This document shows positions 1-13,282 of a stretch of DNA of 64,000 nucleotides, one piece after another. The notes under the pieces are model-generated. The model had not been told where the DNA came from. It worked only from the letters and a program-made list of their open reading frames with translations, and searched no databases. Both the position numbers and the translations under genes were made by a program. Within the stretch, counting starts at the first letter, position 1. The number at the start of each line of letters is the position of its first letter. The stretch is taken from positions 25,110,001 through 25,174,000 of the forward strand of contig OX485806.1 of assembly GCA_950295325.1 (NCBI GenBank), written 5' to 3'. Source of the stretch: Polytrichum commune. Its lineage: Eukaryota > Streptophyta > Polytrichopsida > Polytrichales > Polytrichaceae.

Positions 1-1404
1 CTTTCATGGTCCATGATGTAAACTAGCCCTAAGGCATGCTTACTTTATTCGACTCCTCTTGAGCATTCAATGCCTCTACCATCCCATTTTCTTTATTTTA
101 TTCCAAAGTAGTTCCAACAATAATTTCTCACAATGATGAGGACCTTTCTCAAAATAGGAAGAAAAAAATAAATGTCAATTTTGAATGCACCAACATGAAT
201 GAGAGCCCATTCACCATACACTAATCATTATCAAGGACGGCCTTACAAATATGCAAGCATATGTTCCACGTAATAGACTTTACCACAAAAGGGTGGGATA
301 GTGGGCGAAACATAAGCAGAAATCCCAAGTTTCAATGTATTCGATTTTTGTATAGGTTTCCTCTTCCATGTTACGACCTTTGAATAAACACATGATCAAA
401 GAGTTTCCCTCTACTTCTTAGCCTTGCCAAAGTTTAATTTTGAGTTTGATTGTTTTCACTTGGGAACATATAAAATGAACTTAGGGACTTGGGAGCCGTA
501 AGGCGGGTGGGCCTAGCATCTCTATGTCTAGAGTATTTGTTGGAACATGAGAGTTTCCAGCTTACACACCAAAGACAAGATGCGCCTCCAAACACCAGAT
601 TATTGTCCCAACCTTATAGGTATAACTGTAATGTGTGCATATTCTAGCATTTGATTTCCCATCAACACTTCCATTTATTAAGATATATATGAGTTGTTTT
701 GTGTGTAAACATGCACCCCTCACAAGAATTATGTTTCTAGCAGCATTGCGAACAAAGTTTGTTTCATGCTAGTGTCCCTTGTTTATGGCAACGTAGGATT
801 TGTTGCACTCATGTTATGAGTCCATGAACAATGGGATAATAATACACCTTCAATAGGTTTGTGGATGATTCTCCCTACCTACTCACCGTATTAAACTCGG
901 GGCATGGTTATTCGGTCAAGATGTTTTGTTACATGAGCTTTTGGTCTATGATAAGTACCCTACCATTTTCACCTCGGCTTTTGTTTTCAAGCCAAAGGTG
1001 TTGCAATATCTATATACGTTGTCACACACATCGAGAAGGAAGATGTTGCATACCAAGAGAACCTCCTCTCTATCCAAATTGAAACAAGCCCTTTGTGAAG
1101 CTTGTGGCTAGTCCATCCCACTTGCTTCCTCCATTACTAATTTGGGGCTTTAAAGATCTACCTAATTACATTGTCGAATCACTATGAAAACTAAAGACTG
1201 ATTTATTCACCTCTATTGCATGACATTTTTGTGAGATAAATGTAAGATACGTTCATATGCAACAATCTCTCCTTTAACAATCTACATGTGAATTAAAAAG
1301 AGGGTGCAACATGGAGCATAGCGTTGCATGTGTGATTCAATGTGTGATTTGAGTTGGAAGAGAAAGAGACAGGAGAATAAGGTTATGTGTAAAGTCTCTC
1401 AAAG
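1..1404. other. AT-rich sequence with no supported gene
   Basis: Short plus-strand frames near 861-1111 read without recognisable motifs and overlap each other. The stretch around 1130-1290 resembles others at 5518-5640, 11700-11800 and 35280-35395 (a shared GATAAATG(A)G..TATGTTCATA-type block), so it is probably dispersed-repeat DNA. No transposase or other domain was recognised. Confidence 0.4.
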
Positions 1405-1734
1405 AGGGATGAAACTGCGGGTTTGATCTTTCTTTGAGAACATTTTTTTTATTAATAGTTTGTTAGCTTGTCGTGTATCAAAGCTCATTTTCAAAATTAG
1501 GTGAAACTTTTGAGACCTCCATTTTTCACCTCAAAACTTTGAGAGAATTTTAGGATTTGAAATAACTTGGATTTGCATGGGACCCGTTGTCTTAAATATG
1601 ATATTGACTAGGATACATCCTAGCTTGACCCATCCATCCTAGTAGGACATCTTAGAAAGCCGATTTTTAATAGCCCAACAATAATTCTCATAAACTCAAG
1701 GATTGGGACTAAAGCCACCCACCCATGGTTTCAT

Positions 1735-2064
1735 CACTAGTAGAAAACTATGCCCAAAAGTACCGCAGCCGAAATTGGTTGCGGTTCCTTTGACCAACCT
1801 GATTTGCAGTCACTAAATAACTACATATTTTTCTTTTCATTTTGCGATTGCGACTTTCAATTTATTTTTGGCGTGTAATATACCGTTGGAAAGGTATTTT
1901 CATGGCCTTTCCAATGGTATATTACACGCCCCCAAATTCCTAAAACGTCAGTCGCTAAATCAAAAAACAAATTTACAGTCGTGTAGCGACTGCAGATCAG
2001 GCTGGTCAAAAGAATAATAGCCGATTTCGGCTGCGGTTCTTTTTGACATAGTTTTCTAATAGTG
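1735..2064. mobile_element. CACTA-ended foldback MITE, 330 bp, target duplication CAT
   Basis: The element starts CACTAGTAGAAAACTATG and ends with the complementary CATAGTTTTCTAATAGTG; CAT flanks both sides (1732-1734 and 2065-2067). The two halves pair along nearly the whole length, including an inner pair built on GGCGTGTAATATACC at 1869 onward and its complement ending at 1931. CACTA ends with a 3-bp duplication are typical of CACTA/En-Spm relatives. It has no coding capacity. Confidence 0.85.
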
Positions 2065-2639
2065 CATACGCTCTACTTTACGGATGATTATAATATTATC
2101 AACCAAAGATTGGTACGATTGAGGAATAAACTTGGAGTAGGACTTTGTTTCACACATAATAACATAACATTAGACTCTAACATGAACTTCAAGCTATTGG
2201 CTTCTCATTACCATGGACAAATGTCAAACCACCATGCACATTTCCACGCACACACAACAAATTATTATTTTCTATTTCATCTTTAAAAAGTATGCCATAT
2301 TCAATTTCATGAGTCTCTTGACCTTTCATCATACAAGGAGGTTCGAAAGGCTTTCTTTGGTAGAAAAGTACTCTTGGTCATCACCTTGTGTCACTTGGAG
2401 CCCCCCATCAGGCAAGGTGAGTTTAATAGGTCCAAAAAACTAAGGTGGGGGCCTAGTTATGATCTCCCAAAGGACACCTTGCATGTATAACGCCCCAGCA
2501 ACAGGACCCCGGGAATAAAGCTCTAACAAACTTAAATTGGACCCGCCAATGGGCCGGTCTACTTTGCAAGAAGCAAGTGCCGCTATATTGGAGTTATTTG
2601 CAAAGTAAAGGAGATGAAACCATGGGTCTAGTCATATTG

Positions 2640-4229
2640 TTCTCCCTCTTTAGTATGACACATTTTGGAAACACAAAAAGGTCATATTATCAAGGTGTCG
2701 TCTTCTCCTTAACATGACACATGGCGTAGTATCGAGGGAATACAAAAACATAAGCAATATGAGCTTAAAAATACATAGAACGAGTTAAAGCAATATAGAT
2801 GGTATGAAATAATAACTTATAACACTAAACAAATACAAATATTCTCAAGAACTCTTGAAATAGAAGTTCAAAGATCTTTGGTGGTGTCCACCCAAGTTAG
2901 CAATCCTCGTCTTATCTAAATTCCAAACTAGCGTTTGAAAACTAATCATTTCATTAACACCAAAATGTGAAGAGTTGTTTGATAAGAAATTAGACTACAA
3001 TGATGCATGACGTTCAGCATCGCTAAGCTTTACTGCAGGTGGAGCAACATCGTGCACATATATTGAATTGTAGATCAATTTTAAGATCGAATCCTTGTGC
3101 AAAATTGATTACCAAAGCAACATCCAACAACTCATCAATACCCAATTCTAGCTCAATGCTCTCTTCCCCTTCCATATGAATGTAAGTCTCGATTGACATC
3201 TCATCATCACCCAATCGCAATTTTGAAATCAGAGCACCAAGTTCGTCTAATTCTTCTTGCATTCCATTCTTCTTCCTTTCGTCAACTATGGCAAATTCAA
3301 CATTTCATGATGCAAGTAATATACGCGCGATCCTCAACAATTCCTAACTAACTGTGCATCCAACTCACTCCATACTTCAAAACTCCACATGGTAGCATGT
3401 CTGATATTGGGCATCACCTTCCTTAAGTCCTTCAATGTAGCATCATCATATTGTGATGAAACCCACTGCAAAAATTTCTTCTTGTACGGAATTTTGAAAG
3501 ATGCTATTATACGTTGATGCCATTATGCAACTTTGGCAGAGTAACAACATGTGAAGATGCGATATCCAAAATCATAATCACCTTTTGATTTTGGCATTTG
3601 AACTAATTGTTGAGCTACAAAATCCAAGCTTCAAATATATCCCCCTTCATCCAAGTTGTTTCATTTAAGTGCCGCCAAACATACTCATGAGGTTGCCCCC
3701 TCCCAAAACATTGTGGTTGCTTAGACATATAAATCACAAGCAACTTCAACTTATCAATCCTAGTTGAATTAACAGCTAGAGCAAGTGCTACACTCTCCTT
3801 CTGTAACTTTCGACCCTCACCTTCCTTTATGCTAATGTTTTATTAGGATGTGCTCTAAAATACAGTTTAATCTCATTTATGTTGTAACATCTACAGGCTC
3901 AAAATCTGACAAGAGAATAGGAAAGAGGCCACTCTAACCCTAATGAGGTTCATTCTACACTAATAACCCTAATTATCATTAAGTTCCCAATGATAAGTGA
4001 AGTTCCCAAGTGGTTTCCAAGTGAAAAGGGATGTATTTTAGATGTACATAACATAGATGAGGGGAATTTTAGCATTAAATACCTCTTTAATTTGACAAAA
4101 CGGAGATTCTAAATGTCATATTATCGAGTGTCGTAGTCATATAAAAGAGGGAGTTTTGAACCAAAAAGTTTGGTCGCGCAAAAATGTGTCATAATATCAA
4201 GGGTGTCATATTAACGAGGTTAGACTGTA
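2640..4229 (-). pseudogene. Pogo/Tigger-like transposon copy, heavily decayed
   Basis: Read on the minus strand, the end at 4229 begins with ACAGTCTAACCTCGTTAATA, which is shared with the ends at 12188, 12584 and 13283. The best preserved coding part is the C-terminal stretch at 3262-3023 (ELDELGALISKLRLGDDEMS..), matching the SLNLRSEEM-type tail of the other two copies. The catalytic core has many stops. A related end with TCATATTATCAAGGTGTCG lies near 2690. It is a dead member of the CENP-B/pogo class. Confidence 0.6.
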
Positions 4230-4360
4230 ACATCATTCAAATCTAGAACAATGTTTTGTGGGATTGGCAGTATTCCACGGAATATTTACCACATTCAAAC
4301 TGAATGTGTGGAATGTTATAAGTCCCACAAAACATTATTATGAATATGAATAATGTTATG
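4229..4360. mobile_element. F-family palindromic MITE, copy 1
   Basis: The ends are GTAACATCATTCAAATC and its imperfect complement ending AATAATGTTATG. An inner pair TTTTGTGGGA / TCCCACAAAA surrounds an ATATTCCAC-type core. Two more copies lie at 11235-11329 (partial) and 32673-32820. It abuts the pogo-like copy directly. Confidence 0.6.
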
Positions 4361-4692
4361 GCCTAACCCTTAGTTTGTGATAATTAATACAAAGATATCC
4401 AAGTTTTCTTAATGTATGAATTACCATACACAAGGAGTGGTGTCAAGCTATTAAAAATGGCTTTATAGTTTGTTCCACTAAGATAGGTGAGTCAAGTTAG
4501 CCTTGCATAGGCCGATTCAGAATTTGGGACGAGGTATCCCATGTTTATACCCTAATTTAGATCTCTACATTCTTTCAAAGTTTGAGAGGTTGGAAGAGGT
4601 CCCCAAAGTTTCACCTAATTTCAAAATAGGCTCTCCAATGTACAACAAGCTAACGAGCTCTTAGTATAAAGTTTTCTCAAAGAATGATCAAA

Positions 4693-7600
4693 CCACAGTT
4701 TGAGGAACTTTACAAATAACTCTATCATATACATACGTTTGCCTTTAGAGGATGTGGGGTCTCAATATACAACCGAATACACAAATATGTGGGCTTCACC
4801 AAGTTCATGTATCATATATCTATATATTAATGTGTTAAAAACCTTATCATATACATTCAAGTCTTATGTCAAGGAGAGAATAAAAATATACTCATACTAG
4901 ACATCAATGATCAAAGTGCAATGTATGTATTTGCATCCAAGGGCACCTAGGCTGCGTATTTGAATTAAATCTTCAATAACAACAAAGTGTTAAACTTATT
5001 CAGATAATGCGCATAAAGAATAAGGTGATAAATTCATATAGGATCCTTTTTGACATGATTAACTAAAATTGAATGTATGTAGCTCAAATACTCTGCCTTT
5101 TTTTTTTATTGGGGAGGCCCATTATAGGCCTAGTAGACGTAGGGATTAACATACAACAAAGCAACTTGAACCAATGAACGAGGAGATCTGAACCAACTAA
5201 TGTATACAAATGAACCAATTGAGTTTGAGAAATAACTAGTTGAAGCTCAAGACTTCAAGGAAAATCATTGATCATTTGAGAATAATATGTAAAATATACC
5301 TCAAATTAATGGACACAAATGGAATATGTCAACATGTAACTAATTGGTCTTGGAAACACTTGGATGTCGACCGATTATGCCCAAAAATCTCTTTGGACAC
5401 TAGCTTGAATGGAGAGAATAAATTATTGCATACAATCAAACTTCTCCTCTAACAACCATAACAACTTTATCTTATAAAGTTTGTGGTTGATTTGTTATCA
5501 TGACTTGGACCATACTAGTTTGGGGTCTTTAAAGCTAATAATAGTCTAAAATCAAAAGTGAAAATAACCTTTGGGATGCATGCTAATTCAAGGCTCTTAT
5601 TTTGGATAAATGAGGAGAGATATGTTCATACGCCATCACTCCCCCAAAAGCAATTTCATTAGTTGTTGTGCCCAACAACATTGTGCTAAGGGCCTCTAAC
5701 AATGTGATTCTTTTGTAAAGAGTGGAGACACATGCAACTCTTAACCTTAAAGGACCACGGGTGTCTTTATGCGGGATAGTTTACGATTTGGGTGTACCCC
5801 CTCTTACAAGCGTTAAAATGACACTTTCTTTTGTGCTATGGTATTCAAAGTCATCATGCCATTTTAAGCACAATTGTAGAGCCTTGAAGGAGAAGACCAT
5901 TTTCATTTGTAAGCCTAGTTGCCAACTACTAAAGAAGGATATTAATAACACTAGGACCACTTCCAATTGAAGAAAGAATGGTCTTACCTTGTAATCACTT
6001 TGAGACCACTTCCCATTTATCCAATAGGCGCCCCTTATGCGAAGTGTTTAACACAAGACATGTTTGTTTGAATGTAGTAGATTATTGTTTCACACATCAT
6101 ATGTCACCCAAATAGGCACACGAAAGTGTCATTCTAAGCACACACAAATCTCAAAATGTGTGTGTGTGCATCTCTCTCTCTCTCTCAACCACTTTACAAA
6201 TCATAGATTTTGTACTTTGACTAGAGATCCTTGGAGCACACAAATTCCGTTTGCAAATTCCTCGTTGATGCATTCTTCATCATTCAAAAGTAGGACAAGT
6301 CCTTTGGCTTTGTGATCCAACATTCATATTCATTTGTGAAGTTGGGAAGTGCCCACAAGAGACACACATACCTTTAAGGTTTTGGGTTTGCGGTCGTGGA
6401 TGGGTATTATCCGACATTTTGCTTTGATTTGATGGCATGGCTGACACCTTAGAAAGCAACACATGCTTCAAAAATGGCACACGAATCTAATATAAAGGAC
6501 ACCCATCATCGAGTCAATGAAGTTTGACCCTCTCCCAAATATGCAAATGGACTCTAAATTCGAGAATTCAAAACTTTGCATGGTTGTATTGCAGTCCCAT
6601 TATTCTTTGAATGAAGTCAAAGGGATTGTATTGCACAGTTGGTGGACAATGAGCCATTTTGAGCCAATCGAGGGTCAAACATCTTGTCATCCTAAAAAAT
6701 TCTCATAAGCCAATGCTAGGTAGTGGAGACTTAAAGAAATTAGGGCTTCAAAAATCATGTCGGAGGGTGTGGGGGGCAACTGAAAGCGTACGATGGAAGC
6801 CTTAATTTACACTAGATGATGACTTTTCATAAAATTGAAAATGTCACCATTGCAACAAGAGATATATATCCAACAAGAGATGTAAATCTAGTTTCTATCA
6901 TTTTCAATCATAAGACCGACCAACAATATTCCATGCATACATTTTCATAGTATCTAAAGTTCATGATTCTATTTAAAACTTGAAACTTACATGAGAAATG
7001 TTTACATCAATTGTGGCTATTATATGACTAACTTAATTGTTATGGTGGCTTTACGATGGGGTCCAAGACCATAGTAATTCCAAATCAAGCGATCTTAATG
7101 GTCAAGAGCAATATTTTGGACCCAATGAGTTTACACTAGGATCAAAGTCCAAGGCATGGAGAAAACATAAAATATATGATGATGGTGATGGTGATGTGAG
7201 ATCGATTTCCCACCAAATCTTGACGGTCCCACCTCAAACACACCTCTTGGTTAAAAAACCAGTCTTCAAACTTGGGTCTAATCTTGAGTCCAAGAATGAG
7301 GTCCATCAAGGGATGTTTTGGACCCCAACAAGTTTCTTGGACATGGACCCTAATGTAAACCCCCACCCTTAGTAGTGTGTGTGTGTGCAAACAATGCCTT
7401 GGACTGATTCCCGTGTATGCAACTTGGTCGTGCATGCAACGCAAAGGAAGTGATAAGGATGTGGGCTTTAGTATGTGGCCATCCATTGTCCTAGTCATTG
7501 AGCAAGTTCTTTGCAACATGATTGTTGGCAAAAAGGAAGGAGGTGACCAAGTTGCCTCGAACTTGGTCATGCATGTCATGTACCAAGCATGTTTCAAACC

Positions 7601-7859
7601 TATCCTCTCACAACCTTGAATCGCAACCATCCACAATGATAGAGACTAGATAGATTATCCTATGTAGTGAGGGTGAGCTAAGAGTGAGTGTGGGAAAATA
7701 GGGAAGGTGATACTAAATTCTTTAGGCTATGAAATCGGTGCCAACAAAACATATAAGGTTTTTGGGAGCCCAAAGTGTCAAAAGTGTCGGAGACTCTCCA
7801 TACAAGCTCTCTTCACCTTCTTGGTGTCAGGAGATTCTTCCGGAGCGAGTGGCGGCAAC

Positions 7860-7890
<31 letters not shown>

Positions 7891-10706
7891 CCTCTTTGAA
7901 CTCATCAAAACGAATTATGCACTCTACAGACACCTTGGAACATGCACTAGTTTTCTTGAAAGGTGTGATAAATGAACATGTATTTATGAATCTAGCATCA
8001 CTTGATAAAAATTCCAACCCTCGTTCGTTTTGAGATGCGACGAAAATAATGTGTGTTTCCGGAATTAGTTCCATACGCATTAAACGGGATAATCAACGTA
8101 AGTATGCTATGATATCAAATAGTAAACTTTCAATTCTCTCAAACATCTTAGTCTATATATTTCATATCGTTCACTCACACATGTGATTCATTGCAATCCT
8201 CGCATTTAAATCCGCTTCATAATTCTTGCACCATGATGGTGACAAAAGCAAGGAGGTGACCGACTTGGGCTCCAACTTGGTCATGCATGCCAATATACCA
8301 AACATGTTCCATACATTTCCTACCACACGTTACCATATACAATGAGCGAGAATATGTTATTCATAAACTTTCCAAAATGTCGATCTATTTTTCATCTTCC
8401 TCACTCACATGTATTGGAAGTCTCACGCATAAAACCCCTCACATGTAAATTAGCTAATCAAGGACCCATGCCATAGTGGCATGTTGCACCGGTGCCATGC
8501 ATAAGAGTTAATGATCCATACCATTTCCGCACCGTATACTCAATATGTCATTATTGACAGCCGATCATTTTGGTAGTAGGTTGAATGACAACCTCCAACG
8601 CAATGACCATTCAATGTCTTCAAAATGTCTAGTATACTTTTTTGTACCCTACGGTGGCCTACTTGATGAGAGGATGACAATGGGCACCTTTTGTTTATGA
8701 ACCCTTGCCTTATTCAAACAACTCCACAAAATGTGTCCAAGTCCAAATTTATTATGTGAAGATTTTGGGTCGTTGACGAGGTCCTAATATGTGGGCCTTG
8801 TTCCACTTTTGGGGTCATTAGTGCGAGGAGCCAATCCTTATATATATATATAGAGAGAGAGAGATATATATATATATAGCAATGAATGGAAGCAAGGGTT
8901 GACGGAGGGGTATGGAAGCTTGAAGGGGGGAATGGACTTTTCTTTGAGAGTAGGAGCAATGTGTTTGTGGGAACCCTTGCTAATTCCTATCCGTACAAAA
9001 TTGTCTTCATAAATAATTGCACATGCAAATCATGGACTAAAAAATAGTCCAATGTATGGATATAACAATTCTGAACTCCTAGAGTAAATTGACTCATTGC
9101 ATACATGTGTTTTATTCTTAGGAATGATGGGGGATGACAATGACACCATGGGGGGACAACACCCATCTCATGTTTGTTTTTTTGTTACCCAAACACATGT
9201 TAAATATTATGACAAATTAAGTAGATGCGATGATGACAAATTAAGTAGAGACCGCTTATGGTTATATCTTGAACAATGATGTGGTTGTAAAACCAAATTC
9301 AATGATGCATTTGACAATTTAGGCCACCAATGTAGCATTCTTATGTTGAAAGTAGTTGTATGTGTTTTGCGTTCCTTCAATGAGTGAGTTCTAGACTATG
9401 GACGATTCATTGCACATCGCAAATCATGGTTCGTCATGGCCACTTATGCATTATCTTGATTACATGACATGTAGTTAATGATCCCCACTTATCGATTGCA
9501 ATGTAGGGGTTACATGTCCTTTACTCAATAGTACAATCCTACCTTAAAAATATGACATATATGAGAAACGACAAAACGTTTAATCATCATAGAGTTGCAA
9601 TTTGAATAATACGACATTTCATGCCTAATTATTATACGTTTGGACCTTGATTTACACTCACCTCAATACTACAATTAAACCTCCGTCAATATAACCCTTT
9701 AATGTGAGTTTACTAGAATATTATGATTGCAACAATGCAATACAACACTTCGAGACATTGGTATTTCATAGTTTGTGTGATTTACAAAGAATAATGGTGA
9801 TAGTGTAGTGGAAAGCTTGAAGTTTTTGAGTGGAACCTTGGGAAACATAAACGAGACCTTTACATGTACTCTTCCCTCGAACCATAAGCCCACTCATTTA
9901 TCACACGTACAATTCGTGTCGTAATGAGTTACCCACTGCAACAATGTTACTGACTACATGCGCATGTGCAAATCCCAATATCAAAGGCTTTTATGGTGAG
10001 TTATATGAATTATTATCTTATTCACTTAAATGTAAGGTGAGTGACACATATCTAAAGTTGACCTCCACCTAATACTAACATATAAGTACATATCCAAGTC
10101 CGAAATACATGTATCCAAAATGAAACCATTTGTGGATATCCATGAGTAGCTCTTCAAAAATTCAAAATACATTAAAATTGCTTTCATAACAACTAACATA
10201 ACATTCATGTTTTGGTTACATGAAGTTTGGAGTGCATTGAGGAGTCTTATTTTGTGTAACACATGTCTTATAATCTTAGAATGTTTAATGGACACCGTTA
10301 GCATATAAGTCTTAAAAACACACTTCTTGCACAACCAATAAAATTACAACTTTTTCATCAACATTGGAGCCTTTGAAAACCAATCTTAACTTAGAAGGTC
10401 CATTCATCGGCACGGTAAATGTTGATAAACAAACACCACCAATTGTTTTTGCTTTGTGATGTTCAACAATATGAACAAATGTTAGGTTGTCTTGTGATGG
10501 AAAAAAACATTAAAAAGTAAATGCCTAAGATATTTTGGAAAAGTAACACTTGTTAGAAAGTTCAACAAAATGAGGGTCGCCGCGATGGACACTCCACCAA
10601 ATGATCTAGGCAATAGGAAGGTTAGTTCGACTAAAAGAGGCTTGATTGGTGTATAACCATAAAGAAATTCATCGAGGCTTCTTTAAGTACTTGGCAAAGC
10701 ATTTGG
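4693..10706. other. Gene-poor repeat DNA with microsatellites
   Basis: No supported gene. Visible structure: a (TC)n run at about 6173-6186, a (GAA)n run at 7861-7890, (TA)n/(GA)n at 8838-8878, and a diverged direct duplication of about 120 bp at 7500-7640 and 8225-8350 sharing AAGGAGGTGACC, AACTTGGTCATGCATG and CAAACATG/CAAGCATG. The 164-codon minus-strand frame at 7142-7636 shows no motif and overlaps other frames, so it is not called. Confidence 0.45.
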
Positions 10707-10950
10707 CATATGAACCTTATCGCATGACACTAGTGTCCCAAATAAATCGGAGTTTCTTTAATGATTGGTTTTGCGGTTGTAAGTGATTGAAAATAAAATA
10801 AACTTTGAACATCATAGCGTGTAGAAGACGTCGAGATAATCTCAATGCCGCTTTGATTGCCTACAGTTGATCATTTTTGACATCAACAAGAGTTTGAAGG
10901 TTTAACTGGTGTCTTATGAGACACTAGTGTCCCGCCATAAGGTTCATATG
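10707..10950. mobile_element. Possible small inverted-repeat element
   Basis: The left end CATATGAACCTTATCGC and the right end complement (CCATAAGGTTCATATG) form an inverted repeat. Each is accompanied by an ACACTAGTGTCCC block. No target duplication or further copy was recognised, so the assignment as a MITE is tentative. Confidence 0.4.
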
Positions 10951-11234
10951 TTAGTTTTATTATTGCTCATGTAAATAATAATGTAGTTTATTGGATATCT
11001 AAAGGCATGGTTATAGAAACAATCATTTCATGATTTTCTTCCTTGAGGGTCCACTTTGTCTGCGACTGTCTCTCAAGTGGTTGTTCCTTACATTTTTCAA
11101 CCCGCTAGAAGTTTACACATCAGTTTGTGGCTATGATCAAGGGTAATTTCTTTCTCTCACCAATTTACCTCAGTTTCTACTCACAACAAACAAACAAACA
11201 AACAAACAAAATTCAACCTACCTAACATCAAGCA

Positions 11235-11329
11235 TCACATGGATATTCAAAATGTGGGAATATCCAAAAACATTATGTGGAATATTGTGAGTCCCACATA
11301 AAATTGTTAAGTATTTGAATAATGTTATG
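11235..11329. mobile_element. F-family palindromic MITE, copy 2 (partial)
   Basis: The right half (ATGTGGAATATTGTGAGTCC.. to GAATAATGTTATG) matches copies at 4229-4360 and 32673-32820; the left half is reduced. A (CAAA)n run precedes it at 11188-11209. Confidence 0.5.
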
Positions 11330-11510
11330 AACTAGTGAACACTCAAACATATGTTTATGATTAAGATAAGTGACTAAATCAAACTACACCAATGTAGTTG
11401 CAATGAAGTCAACACAAACAATCACATGACAATGTGGAATATAATATTGTAATTCACGATTCTCTTAGTCACCCAATTTCCACACAATCCCATAAGTTTA
11501 TAGGGAGGGC

Positions 11511-11545
<35 letters not shown>

Positions 11546-11884
11546 TCTCCTCCAACATTCATCCAACATTCATCCAACGTGAAAAGACATGAAATAAGTT
11601 GCCACCCAAAAGTTACTACTTTTGAGTAATCAATGCAAAAACAGTCCACGTGTTTAAGATCATTTGACACCAAAGTTGGGTTCAAAGACCCTAAATTAAT
11701 CTACTTAGCCCAAGTCATTTGAGATAAATCAGCCACAACCCTATAAGCAATAAGTTTAGGATGGATGAGAGGTACATTCATATGCGATAATTCCCTCTCA
11801 CTTTGGTCTTGTGATGGGGGACATCCGATCCATTGGTTACAGATGGGCCGGTTGGCTTTGAGGAAACAATCGCTTCAAGTTCCA
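11330..11884. other. Non-coding stretch with GA microsatellite
   Basis: No gene is seen. A (GA)n run occupies about 11513-11541 and a short direct repeat (CATTCATCCAAC twice) follows it. The end of the stretch carries a GGATGAGAGGTACATTCATATGCGAT block that also occurs, diverged, near 5610 and 35370, suggesting a dispersed repeat. Confidence 0.4.
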
Positions 11885-12862
11885 AGAGTATTCGCAAATT
11901 GCCAATCGAATATGATTGAGGAATGGATACGGACATTCTCCCTCGAATCAACATAGAACAACATTCCGAAACAAAACCAACATGTTGTTATACCTGTCGG
12001 ACCTGGAGACCTTAGGATCTTGACCACCGCTTGGGGAGAACCGGCAGGTAGTTCCAGATCATGAACCGGTTCAGTTTGAGGAATAACCGGTGGTTGAAGT
12101 AGTTGGAGACTGCAGTAAAAATTACCCATCATTTTAGAAGAGAGGAATCTATAGAAGAATATACCTCCTCAAACGAATACAGTCTAACCTCGTTTATACG
12201 AGACCCTCGATATTCACGACACCTTTTTGCGACACCACACTTTTCAAGTCCAAAACTCCCTCTTTTATACGACTACGGCACTCGGTAATGCGACATTCCA
12301 AGGGTTTTGGCAAATTGCCGATCAAAATTGAGGAATATACATAAATTTCCCCCTGGAATCAACATAGAACAACATTCCGAAACGAAACCAACATGTCGGA
12401 CCTGGAGACCTTAGGATCTTGACCACTGCTTGGGGAGAACCGGCGGTTAGTTCCAGATGAACCGGTTGAGTTTGAGAAATAACCGGTGGTTGAAGAAGTT
12501 GGAAACTGCAGGAAAATTACCCATCATTTTAGGAGAGGAATCTATAGAAGAATATACCTCCTCAAATGAATACAGTCTAACCTCGTTTATACAACACCCT
12601 CGATATTCACGACACGTTTTTTTGCGACACCACACTTTTCAAGTCCGAAACTCTCCCTCTTTTCTATGACTACGGCACTCGGTAATGCGACATTCAACAA
12701 GGGTTTTGGCGAATTGCCGATCAAAATTGAGGAGTATACATAAATTTTTTTTTTTTTCCCTTCTTCTTCCCCCATGGAATCAACACACAGTATAACACTC
12801 CGAAAGGAAAGCCGGCATGTGACCTGTCGGACCTGGAGACCTTGGGATCTTAACCGAATTTC
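11885..12862. repeat. Tandem array of about 400 bp units carrying a pogo-type end
   Basis: About two and a half units. The marker ACCTGGAGACCTT recurs at 12001, 12400 and 12831. Each full unit holds CATAGAACAACATTCCGAAAC, the marker, GGGGAGAACCGGC, AATAACCGGTGGTTGAAG, ATTACCCATCATTTTAG, TATAGAAGAATATACCTCC and then a pogo-type terminus (CAGTCTAACCTCGTTTATAC). An open frame (SIEEYTSSNEYSLTSFI..) is shared by units one and two, but I recognise no domain in it. A T-run interrupts the third copy at 12747-12757. Confidence 0.85.
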
Positions 12863-13282
12863 GCCCACAATCTCCCATTCACTGCTCCGATCCGAATCGA
12901 ACCTCCTGTTGGATCTTATATTCGACTACCAAGTTCATCAGGCAGCGCGAAGATTCAACCATGTACACCGTTTTCGATGTCCGAGTTAGACCTCGAAACG
13001 TGTCTCCGACCAAAATCCAATCCTGCTTTCCTCACAACCCATTCATTCACAATTAATGAAGTAATCACGTTCCTCACATGCGAAAAAAAAAATCGGCTCA
13101 GTATGTATATATATATATATATATATCATCATGCATACTGATTTCAAACTTGGCCTACTAATCAAATCTGATAGAGTTTCAATACTGGTGACACTAAAAT
13201 CATGGAGCCACTGCTTTCGTGACGGTCACTAGACGGTCCTACAGTGTTAATAGACAGTCAAGCTTACATACAGACTCGCACT

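Larger units (their letters stand above)
1405..4692. repeat. Large inverted repeat (arms about 230-270 bp) enclosing nested transposons
   Basis: The arm at about 1405-1670 on the plus strand matches the reverse complement of about 4470-4692. Shared blocks include GGTTTGATC(T/A)TTCTTTGAGAA, GTTAGCTTGT, AATTAGGTGAAACTTT, GACCTC and CATGGGA, in the same order. Inside lie a CACTA-like MITE (1735-2064), a pogo-like copy (about 2640-4229) and an F-family MITE (4229-4360). It may be the terminal repeats of one old element or an inverted duplication. Confidence 0.6.

Noticed and set aside
7142-7636. 164-codon minus-strand open frame
   Set aside because: No recognisable motif, overlapping frames on the other strand, and it lies in repeat DNA.
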